In this document: positions 45,268-55,039 of the stretch, in pieces | How the letters are laid out: each line of letters begins with the position of its first letter | Numbering within the stretch: position 1 is the first letter of the stretch | Source of the DNA: Polytrichum commune | Lineage: Eukaryota > Streptophyta > Polytrichopsida > Polytrichales > Polytrichaceae | Direction: 5' to 3' | Assembly (NCBI GenBank): GCA_950295325.1 | Contig: OX485806.1 | Span: 51,953,169-52,017,168 of the forward strand | DNA length: 64,000 nucleotides | The notes under the pieces: model-generated | The model's input: the letters and a program-made list of their open reading frames with translations, nothing else | Told to the model about the DNA's origin: nothing | Database searches by the model: none | Position numbers and translations under genes: made by a program

Positions 45268-45460
45268 TCAACTATGGTCACACTATCGGAACTGAAAATC
45301 CGGAAAAATAACGGGGCGAGGTGGAACTGCCAAGAGAAGTAGAAGAACCAGTGTTCCGTGTGACCTTGCATAGTTCCACCAAAAACCACCATGTTGTAGT
45401 TGATAACAGTAGGAATAGAAAAATTTGGCATACGAGTAGAAAAAGAAGAAGGTAGTTTCA

Positions 45461-46985
45461 AATTCGGATTCCAGTGATGCTACCACCATTAAGGGGGTTC
45501 CCAACCCTACACCCAGGGTGGAAGCCGAAAATGGGGTAGATCAGCACCAGATACCGAAAGACATTAGTGAGGAAATAAGGAGGGAGATGGCAGCAACCGG
45601 ATCTCCACCGATCCGGCCAAGGGTTAGGTTTGACGACGTCCCAATTATCATCCACCCAACCGCCATGGTAGACGAGTATGACATCATAGAAGATATCAAG
45701 TCGCACAAGGTTGACGCCACCATTGGGCAATTACTCCATGATAACCCGAATTACCAGAAGGTGATCCAAAAAGCATGGAGCAAACGGCGGAAGAAACAGA
45801 TGAAGTTACCATCTGTCGCCACTAACTTTCTCCAAGGGGCGCCAAAATTAATTGTGGTAGTCGAAGGATGCACCATTCTCCGAGTTCCTGTGGATGGCGA
45901 ATCTGGAGTCAACCTGATGTTGGAAGACACAGTCTTCGATCTTGGCTACACCACCTTCTGTCGCGCACCTCTCCATGAGGAGTGCCCGAAACACCATGGG
46001 CACAAGGGGGACCCCGGAGTGACACCCGGGACTTGTGGCGCCATTGGTGAGAGGGCCCAAGTGATCCTAGTGTGGGTGAGGGCCCCGGGCGTTGGGAACG
46101 CCTCCCACCCACAAAGACTAGGAGGCATGAGGGTGAGGCCATGAGCTATGCGTAGCTCATGGCGCGATGATTCTAGAATGCTCAAGATCACCTCAATCGG
46201 AGGTGTGAGCTAGGAGTTATGGCCATTTGAGTGGGGTGCTGTCCCGGGACAGCGCCCTGGTACAGCAGTGCCTGGGAGTGATTCCCGGGACTGCCAAGGT
46301 TCAAACAGGCATAACTTCCTCAAGACTTGCCCGAATGGGGCAAGTGAGGAGTCCATCGGCATCTACGCGAAGCGTAGATGCGGATGGAGTGGTTGGTTGT
46401 TATGATGGTCTGAAGCTGCTGGGGGGGTTCTAGGCCCAGCAGCTAAGGGAAAATGTCCACTTGGCCCCAACTCTTGGTAGAGAGACAAGAGGTTGGTTGA
46501 CGGTGGGATAGGGGCCCCGCGTGAAGTCCTAGAGGCTTATATGGGTGAGGTGGTGTGGCCTCACCCACCCGAGGCCGAACGGCAAGGCCTCCATGGGCTT
46601 TGGCCTATTGTGAGGCCATAGTTGCCTAGTATGGTTCGGGTTGTTGTAGTGTTGCTCCGGCAATGCGATGATCAACATGGGATTGGACTTCCATGGATGG
46701 AAGTCCACATCTAGGAATGGGTTACCGATTAAGGGGTGAGTCCCGAAAGCAAAGTAGGAGGGTTGGTTCCCTCCTATGAACTATAAGGTCCGGGGTAGGA
46801 GGAGCTAACCATTAGCATGGCGGTATGCGAAGGGTTAGCGCTCGTAACCTTTGCTTGAAACAAAAATTGGCAAGATTGCTAAGGGGGCTAGCAAGGGTTG
46901 CGACACCTTCGAAGCTACGGATCAGGTGCTCCGGATGGCGGGTCAATCGCGCGTACTTCCATACTTTCAAGGTTGTGAAACTTGT
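45461..46985 (+). pseudogene. Gypsy-3 protease domain, split by a solo LTR
   Basis: The reading at 45518-45958 ends in a retropepsin-like motif (LRVPVDGESGVNLMLEDTVF, then DLGYTTF). It is interrupted by the solo LTR at 45959. After 46911 the same frame resumes with EATDQVLRMAGQSRVLPYFQ, as expected for the sequence following the protease active site, and reaches a stop near 46995. DGESG parallels DGGSG in gypsy-1 and gypsy-2. The upstream part (IKSHKVDATIGQLL) aligns in position with the linker in gypsy-2 (FKADITFGQLLE). Confidence 0.75.
45959..46905 (+). mobile_element. Solo LTR (947 bp, TGTCGC family) in gypsy-3 protease
   Basis: The ends are TGTCGCGCACC and GGGTTGCGACA, with CCTTC on both sides (45954-45958, 46906-46910). 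Removing it joins DLGYTTF to EATDQV in frame. It matches the inverted solo LTR at 22948-23919 along its length. It contains inverted repeats such as GCTGTCCCGGGACAGC (46237-46252) and CATGAGCTATGCGTAGCTCATG (46140-46161, shown as its two arms). Confidence 0.92.
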
Positions 46986-47099
46986 ATGGGTAGATAGGTT
47001 CAACTTGTGTGGACTAGTTTGGCTTGGCTCCTAACTTGCTTGCTTGCATTTTTATCTTCTCGGATCAAAGTTTTTAGCATGTGCTTATGTTTTTTGTTT

Positions 47100-47770
47100 T
47101 TTTGTCCTATATGTTTAGAGTTCAAATTGAGAGTCCGATTTGTGTCCTGAATGTGGACATGTTTGCAACTCCTTCGAGAACGTTCGAGCTCCCTTCGTAT
47201 GTTGCTAAGTTTGCCCATCTTTTGGCGGAAGCACCGTCCCCACCTCCTAGTCGCACCCACTCTTTCAACAAACTAGTATTGGATTTCCTAGACATAGAGG
47301 CCGAAAAGGGCGAGGATAGTGATAGACATGGTAGTCCAAGTTGTTGACTACGCCACGTGCGTTTAGAACCTCCATCTCATATGTATTGTTTTTGTTTAAG
47401 TTTTTTATATGTTCATTTGTTGGATTTCCATGTACATTTTGCAGACTCCATTCAATTCCTTCTTCATCTTATGGTGATGTTTTATTTCAATTAATGACGT
47501 CAACCATAATTTAACCCTTAACCTTTTGAGAACTACACTACAAGATCCTTGATAACAAATACATGCTTCCACGCCTTCATGTGTTATTTCTATGTGGAAT
47601 TACATTGCGTTATAATATCCACGGGAATGGGGTACCTTTTCAACAAATTGAATTGAAATTATCTCCAAATTCCACGGTCATAGGCACTCCTTCTATAAAA
47701 ATCGCCCACCCTAATGCAAATCTTTCGCTCTCCAAACTCCGTTCTTCACTCTACGCTCACACTACTAAGT
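47100..47770 (+). pseudogene. Fragment of a third methyltransferase-type MULE: C-terminal exon and right end
   Basis: Bases 47150-47345 encode SRTFELPSYVAKFAHLLAE and KLVLDFLDIEAEKGEDSDR, which follow the pattern of the last methyltransferase exon in copy 1 (KTWDLPSYANDTAIE, then EFCDIEALESDREDSSD). A CCACGGTCATA box at 47672-47682 and a terminus-like CTCTACGCTCACACTAC at about 47750-47766 follow in the same order as in copies 1 and 2. The left part is lost where it meets gypsy-3. Rejoining was not attempted; the identity rests on short motifs in the right order. Confidence 0.6.
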
Positions 47771-48740
47771 TTCCCGGTGGTCAGGCATCTTTTGGATAAC
47801 TACATTTGCTTATCGTCTAGGAGAAACCTCTATGATGCGGATTTTGGGGATTCATATGGTTATTAAACCGTTTTTTGTTGGCAACTGCAAACCAATGTGC
47901 GACACAAAAGAGCCCATTCTGGTCTCTAATATACTTTTACAACCTTTTTTGAAATGTGCCCTTGAAGGTGATGAAATGACCTTCCTTGATTTATGGTCTA
48001 CAAGTTAGGACACACCACCACTTGTTGATGGACATGGATTTAGGTAAATACATGGATACAGTAAATACATGGATACAGTAAATACCGCATTTGTTTTGTT
48101 CTTTCTATGTTGTAATTTTTTTGTCTATATCCTGTCGTATATATTCTTTGGCATGCCATTTTCCTTTGAGAAATGAGTATTTTCTATATGTTGATTGTGG
48201 AAATTTTCACTGATGTTGCTTGCCACATTTGTGGTTGCAATGTATCTACCATTTCATGTCTTCGTTTCTTCCCCTCAAAAGAAACTCATATATATAAACA
48301 TCTAGGGGCATCAATATACAACTTGTTTTGAATGTGTAGGATGTTTTTTGCTAAGTTTGGATGTGTCAAAATTGTTGGCATTCATTATTCAATACATTTT
48401 TTATAAGGGGTTCCATGTTTCTAGGATGTCCTTGCAAACATGGACTGCAACTCAATTGTACATCTATTTTGGGGTATTTGTTTTCACCCATTATACACGC
48501 ACATTACTTTCTTCCCAATTTAAGCTCACATATACATATTCTATTACACTCAAATGCCAATTTCTATATGTATTAATGTAGGGAGCATACAAAACATATG
48601 ATGTGCCTAAACTCCCAAAATTGGGCACACAAACCCTATTTGTTTCCTCTTTGACCACTGCTTGTGCCCCATGGAGTACATGATCTGTTCATTGGGGGTT
48701 CAACATAATTTGCAAGTTGATGTGTGCATTCAGTGTTGTG
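47771..48740. other. No gene seen
   Basis: AT-rich sequence between the MULE fragment and the next solo LTR. It has a short duplication of GTAAATACATGGATACA near 48043-48078. The readings at 48348-48581 lack any conserved feature. Confidence 0.5.
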
Positions 48741-48745
48741 CATGT

Positions 48746-50425
48746 TGTGAGCCCAAAATGGTGCCCACATGTGGTGATTAACTCTTTGAAACCAATTTTA
48801 GTTTGACTTTGAGGTATTATGATTATTCACAAAACATAAAAAGAGTGAAGTGTGGTGTGGATTTAACTTTAGGCATTAGGTGGTGTTGTGTGATTATTCC
48901 AAGGTTTGATTTCAATAGGAAAATGCCTTGATTATGTGAGTAAGGGGTAAGGTGAGGCAAGGCGAGCTCCGCGGGTTAAATGCCCACTTTTGGATCCACC
49001 TTGTTAGTTTAGGAAGAAGAAAGTTTGGTGGAAGGGGATTAGTCCCTACTTTAGAGGTGATGGTTAAGGGATTGTGATTGGAGGTGCTAATCCTCTCCCT
49101 CTCTCCCTCTCTCCCTCTTTGCTACTTAAGGTGTTTTCTCTCTCATTTTCCTCTCTTTCCATCAAGCGCTCTCAAGAGACCAAGCTCTTAAGAGCTCGAG
49201 CCACGTAGGTGGGTTATTAGTTGTAGTGAAGGTAGTTAGTTAAGCTTTCTCTCTCTAATCTCTCTTACGTGGAGGGACCCCTTAGAATTACTAGATAGAC
49301 ACGTGTGATTAGGGGTTAACTTGAGGAAATTAGTATGATAGATTAAGTATTAGTTAATAGATTAGAGGAATGTTAGATTAACTACTAGGAGTTGAGAACG
49401 GTTGTAGGATTGATTAAATTTCTGTTCAACCATAGCTGGGCCGAACTGAATTAGGCTACTAAACAGTTGGGACGAACTGAACTAGGCTACTGGAGCAACC
49501 GAGACAACGGGATTAGTGCTACTAAGTAGCTGGGCCGAAATGAGTTAGGCTACTAAGCAGCTGGGACGAACTGAACTAGGCTACTGGAGCAGCCGAGACA
49601 ACGGGGTTAGTGCTACTAAGCAGCTGGGCCGAACTGAGTTAGGCTACTAAGCAGCTGGGACGAACTGAACTAGGCTACTGGAGCAGCCGAGACAACGGGG
49701 TTAGTGCTACTAAGCAGCTGGGCCGAACTGAGTTAGGCTACTAAGCAGTTGGGACGAACTGAACTAGGCTACTGGAGCAGCCGAGACAACGGGGTTAGTG
49801 CTACTAAGCAGTTGGACCGAACTGGGTTAGGCTACTAAGCAGCCGAGACAACTGAAGGAGGGCTACTGGAGCAGCCCGGACGGGCTGAATTAGTGCTACT
49901 AAGCAGCTGGGACGAACCGAATTAGGCTACTGGGGCAACTTAAGGGCTTAAAACTAAGCATAGGTTAAATTATGCATTTTAGATTATTCTAGTACGTATG
50001 TAAGTGTTAGGTTTATTAGTCTAGTTAGCATGAGGCGTGGCTTGCTAGTGAATGTGATTGGGGTGGATCATCAAGGACAGTGTTTTTAAACACTTACATC
50101 TTATTGGTCAAAATAAGTTACTTGTTCAATAATGGGGAATGTGGTTGATCCTAGCAATGGCAAGGCAAAGGAAGTAAAGATTAATGGTGCTAGGGGGATG
50201 TCTTTACGGGGATGCGTGGCCAAAGCCGCGGGATGGACTTTGGAGAAGGCTAAGGCCTCATTTGTTCAAGAAACAAGTATTAATAAAACATCATAAACTT
50301 TAGAACTAGAAGGTTCACTGAGATGAAGGATACTTATTATATCATTGAGATTTGATACTACACATGTGATTCACAAACCCATCATCCGGACTAGGACGCT
50401 TAAGGGTGGTGGGTTTGGCCTCACA
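48746..50425 (+). mobile_element. Solo LTR (1,680 bp) of the TGTGAGCCC family
   Basis: It starts TGTGAGCCCAAAATGGTGCC and ends GGTGGGTTTGGCCTCACA, with CATGT on both sides (48741-48745, 50426-50430). It includes a CT-rich stretch near 49095-49150, a minisatellite at 49430-49930 and AACAAGTATTAATAAAACATC near its end. No internal region is present. Confidence 0.92.
49430..49930. repeat. ~94-bp minisatellite in the 48746 solo LTR
   Basis: About five units with AGCTGGGACGAACTGAACTA, GGCTACTGGAGCAGCCGAGA and GGTTAGTGCTACTAAGCAG. GACGAACTGA recurs at about 49470, 49565, 49660 and 49753. Central units are nearly identical and outer units diverged, as in an array growing by unequal exchange. Confidence 0.9.
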
Positions 50426-50430
50426 CATGT

Positions 50431-50780
50431 GCACAAACCTTTCACCTGAGATGACCTACTTTTTTTTGGTTGTACTAGTGGACAAAGGACCAATTTTCAG
50501 GGAGTTGAGAGTTAAGAACCAATGCAGATATTGTACATCAATGATCTGTGGCCCTTACCTATTTCCTCCGATGTCCCAACCCTTGCCCCTGAACTTATCT
50601 TGCCCGCTTTCTAACTCTAGTATGTGTCACAAGTGCTAACTTGCACATCTCACACATGTGCATGGTAAGTTCCCCATACCGCGGACATCCAGGGTTATAG
50701 CTTGATCACCAAACCCTGCTACACATGCAGTCATGACTCCTCTCTTAGTAAATAATCAATGGATAGATGTGGACTTCTAT
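50431..50780 (-). repeat. Left part of a diverged TGTCGC-family LTR, split by gypsy-2
   Basis: The end of this stretch (GATGTGGACTTCTATCCATG) aligns with AATGTGGACTTCCATCCATG at 23144-23163 of the solo LTR at 22948, with weak similarity further left. The right part lies at 60257-60440. No gene is seen. Confidence 0.5.
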
Positions 50781-50785
50781 CCATG

Positions 50786-51335
50786 TATGAGCCCAGAATG
50801 GTTGCTCATATTTGTTTTATGTTTAGAATTTACTTAGAATTGCATTTGAAGTCATTATTGGAACCTAAAAAAATATTAAAAAGAGTGAGGCTTGGTGTGG
50901 ATTTATGTTTTAGGCCTTAGGCTTATTTAGTATGGATAATTAAAGGATTAGTGTGAGTAAGGGTTGAAATTTAGAACATAGTGGTTGTGGGTTACGTAAG
51001 GGAAGGGCCTCGGGGTTTAAGTGTTTGAATTGGGACCTATCGTGTTGGTTTAGGGGGTGAGGGTTTAGTGGATAGGATGAGGTCCTATTATGTAGGAGAG
51101 GGCTAAGGGATTAAGCCCTCTTGGGTGTTTGTGTGTGGTCCTTCTTTTTTGAGTTAAGCGGGGGAGGAGCTCAAGTAGCAGGGATGAGCTGCGGTTTGAG
51201 GCTTGGGTTCGGCATTCAGAGCTACTGATGTGAAGAGAGCTCGGGGGCTGCCGGTTATGGAACCGGATATGTGACCGGTTATGGGACCGGTTATGAGCCC
51301 GGGCCGGTTATGGGAAGGGCCAGGGTTATTAATGT
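50786..51335 (+). repeat. 5' LTR of gypsy-2 (shortened)
   Basis: It matches the start of the 3' LTR (TTGGAACCTAAAAAAA, then GGCTTGGTGTGGATTTATG) and the CCGGTTATG repeats near 51255-51315. It holds only one copy of the GAGCTACTGAT unit that is massively repeated in the 3' LTR. It joins leader sequence (GAGCGCGGTTAAGGTATG) after AATGTCAC. Confidence 0.8.
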
Positions 51336-52016
51336 CACGGTTTGAAGAGGGAGCGCGGTTAAGGTATGTCCTCAACCTTTTTGGGGATTTGCTAAAAATA
51401 TAAAAAGAATCTATGATCGTTAGTTCACTAAGACCTTAGAGGGATAATTAACTTTAGGAAGATTAGACTTAGACACTTACCTCGGGGTGAGTCTCCAAGT
51501 CTTGGGGGTTTTACATTTAATGCTCTAGATTAGAATTGTTAGTTTAGAAATTTTGTTGTTATTATCACATTGAGTCACGGTCGACAGGAGTGCTAACTTG
51601 TAGAGGAGGATGAATTGCTTAAGGTATGGCATTTTTCCAAGTGAATTCATTAAATTAATTAAGGAATGATTTTTGTAACTATTATTGTCGTTATCCATTG
51701 GAGAGGGTAATTCTCTAGGACAAGAGGGTGATGCCTCGGTCCTCCGCATAGTGCATGGCGAAGGTCAGCCCCTCTCAATTTGTATTGTGGTGAGTGTCAG
51801 TTGGAGGAAAGGTTTTAGAGGTGATGCTCTAGCCCGACCAAAAATTGACATGAACATGCCTATGCCCTGTTTGGGATTGTTTATTTAAGTGGGCTTGCAA
51901 GTTTTTTTCCTCACCTCCTCAATTCTTAAGGCACACCAAGAGAAGTGATAATATTAATGAGTAAAGATAGTGAGGAGTATGTTTGGTCAAGTGAGGGTTG
52001 ATCGATTCTTTGGGAA

Positions 52017-53640
52017 ATGCAAGGTAAGACTCGATCTCAAAAACCAAGCTTGACATTAGGATTAGACAAATCTACACGTAGGAGGAGATTATCTAGGATT
52101 AGTGAAGTTGTAGAAAAAATTGATGTTAGATTAGAAAGTTATTTGAATGTTGAGTATAGTTTTAGTCCATTGCTAGAGACATTAGAAGTAGAGGCTCGAC
52201 TTGAGAAAGAGGCAACTCCTTCTAAGTTGACTGGTGAGATATTATCGGAGACTTATACATTTAGGGAAGAGATTCCGGTACACATTGATAGGGAAATAGA
52301 AGGGGACACACCGGTCACCATGGAGCCGGACCATGGGGTGGATCCGCCACCCATACCTCCTATGCCACCCATTGATCCATTTGTTAGGCCGAGAGGTCTA
52401 CCAATTGTGGTTCCACAAAACTTACAAACGGTGGATATGCCATCCCACCTCCTTCAGTTTTAATGAACTAAGGATGAGGATCCTTCTAGGCATATGGAGA
52501 GGTACATCGAGAGGTTCGCTAGTTCTCTGGTGACCAATCCGGGATATTGGTTGGTGTGGTTTCCTACCACTCTAGAGGGTGAGGCTTATGAGTGGTATAG
52601 AGATCAAGCCGAAGGACATTTTAGAGGATGGGAGCAATTGCAAAGGGAGTTTTTGAATGAGTTTCGGCCGGAAGTTGGTCAAAGCACGGCTTTGAGGGCA
52701 TTGGCTTCGTTGAAGCAAGGTAGGGAAAAGGAGATTTCGGCTTACATTAGGAAGTTTGATTTAGTGTGTACATGATTTGTAGGACCATGCTCAATAATGA
52801 CACTCTAAAGCAATTCTTCATTCAAGGATTCTTTAAGTCGGGGACAATTAGGGTGTTCTTGAGAGGAAACCTCAAACATTGGCGGATGCCAAGCGGGCGG
52901 CTAGAGAGATGAAGAGCTTGGATAGAAATCATGAGAGATTGTGGAGAAGGAAAGATGAATTGATACCACATTTCATTCCCATTCGACCTAAGGTGATGGC
53001 GGGAGAGCCGGCCAAGTATGAAAGTCAAGTTCCATATGCCATTGTTGACACGGGTCCACGTCCTTTGGCGGTTAAGGAACTGACACCACTTTTGGCATTA
53101 CCGGCTCCTAAAAGGGATCCTCACCTAGAGGAAGTGGAAAAGAGATTGGGAGCTAGTCAATTGGGATTTCAAGAGGCTATAATTAAGCAAATGCAAAGCC
53201 TTACGGATCTAATATCTTTGATGATCAAGAACCAACAACCGGGTCCTCCTCTTCCGGTTGAGTCAGGTAGAAATTCATTGGGGTTATGGTGTGTTCAATG
53301 TGGCCAATCGGGCCACACTCGTCAGTTTTGTAGAAGTGGATAAAACCGTGATCAAAGAGGAAACAGTGGTCCACCTTCACAAAACCAACGAGGTCAATGA
53401 CAACCTCAATATGGATAAGGTAACAATAGGGGATCTCCTCTTAGAGGTCAAGGTGGTCAAAACGTGGAGAAGAGGGAGTTCCATCCATTTTGTGGAAGAT
53501 GATATGCACAAGGTCAAAGTTGGTCTGAGGGACAAACTCATGGTTGTAGCAATTGTGGAGGTAACCATCCTTCAGACGAATGTCGTCAACCGGATAAGAT
53601 TATTAGTGTGAATTACCCGGTGGCCAATCCTCAACAATAA
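52017..53640 (+). pseudogene. Gypsy-2 gag
   Basis: The start is MQGKTRSQKPSLTLGLD. The capsid-like region (WFPTTLEGEAYEWYRDQAEG, FLNEFRPEVGQSTALRA) lies after a frame break near 52465. A stop follows KFDLVCT at 52775, and the reading from 52879 leads to an intact CCHC knuckle CVQCGQSGHTRQFC near 53270-53330. A second knuckle CSNCGGNHPSDEC lies near 53547-53590 in another frame. It is colinear with gypsy-1 gag and shows where that gag was interrupted. Confidence 0.78.
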
Positions 53641-53880
53641 GCGAGGGACAACATGAGGGGAGCTAGACCTCAAGGTGGACCACCAAATGAGCTTAGGTCA
53701 CCGAATTTGTATTACGACCATGGTAATGCGAGATAAATTTTTCATCCACCGGCGGGATTGCAAACGGCGAATGGTTACATTCCGATTCAAGGTAGGCAAG
53801 GAGGTCCAAAAAACTTGGACAATAAACGGCAAGCTCCTCCTACGGATCCGGGTCCGTCTAATTATTAGAATGTCAGGTTT

Positions 53881-54909
53881 ATGGATGGTGTCATGGAGCC
53901 ACATCATGATAGCGCTCTTCCTCTCCAAATGGAGATTGGAGAAGAACATTGTCAATGGCCTCCACACACCAATGCCATCACCTATGAGTTGAAGAGTCTA
54001 GAAGATGAGGTCACTCATGAGGCACCGGCATTAGCGGTAACCACTAGAGCTAGGAGAGGGAAGACCCCATTAGAGGTAGGAGTAGAGGGTCAAGAGGAGT
54101 ATTATTTGGATGAGGGTTCTAACCATTCTGAATTGGATAGGGTAGCTAGAGTAGCTAGGAGGGCCACTAGGGAGTTAGAGAAGGAGAATGTGATTCTGCA
54201 TGATAGAGAGAGACCTAATGTCATTCATGATTTGGAGGGTAGTGAGGTGGGAGAATGGAAAGGACCGGGGATTCCTTTGGATGAGTTCGATGGTGTTGGC
54301 AATGCCAAAGTGGAGAAGTCGAGTGGCTACGATTTATGGGCTGATCTTAGCTCATTTAAGGCCGATATCACCTTTGGACAATTGTTGGAGATTTCACCCG
54401 TGGCTAGAAAAACTCTCAAGGAAGGAATGCCGGTGACTAGGAGGACTAGGAAGGTTAAGACTAGGATGGCGGCTAGAGTTCAAATGCAAGGACGAAGACG
54501 GGATGTTAAACCAATTGATATTGAAGTTATGGTGGTGGACAAGGTGGTTCCTAATGTGTTAGTGGATGGAGGTAGCGGACTAAACATCTTACCGGAGCAT
54601 ATCATGAAGAGGTTGGGCCTTAGTCTTACAGGTCAGTCACCTTTCATCATCAATATGGCGAATCAAAGCCCAGCCGTGTCTTTGGAAATGATTAAGGATT
54701 GTAGGATTAGCACCGGAAGGAAAGAGTATGTGGTCACCTTTCATGTCATCAAAATGCATTCTAACAAGGATACATTTCCCATCTTGTTGGGTAGACCTTG
54801 GTTGAGAATGTCGGATGCCATAGTGGATTGGGGAGGAGTCAAGCCATCTATTACTTATGGTCATGAGGATAATAGGGTCAAAGTTCTCATAGGGTCGTTA
54901 GGTGGTTGA
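53881..54909 (+). pseudogene. Gypsy-2 protease region
   Basis: A single open reading of 342 codons. The N-terminal linker is charged (RARRGKTPLEVGVEGQEEYY). FKADITFGQLLEISP precedes the retropepsin-like domain VPNVLVDGGSGLNILPEHIM, with FHVIKMHSNKDTFPILLGR and PWLRMSDAIVDWGG. It is the longest undamaged reading among the gypsy elements here. It ends at a TGA, after which an acidic tail continues. Confidence 0.75.
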
Positions 54910-55039
54910 ATTAGACAAGTGATTGCTTCATTTTCGGAAGATGAAGGTGATGCCAAGGAGGATGGCAAGAATGATGAAGCATTGGTAGGTGTAGTTCATT
55001 CGGGTGGTCATGGAAGGATCATAGACACAAGATCGCGTG

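Larger units (their letters stand above)
44096..47050 (+). mobile_element. Gypsy-3: gag and protease part of a Ty3/gypsy element
   Basis: The left end is cut by gypsy-4 and the right end runs into sequence related to the MULE methyltransferase gene. It holds gag, a MITE, the protease domain and a solo LTR. No LTR of its own is visible in the window. Confidence 0.7.
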
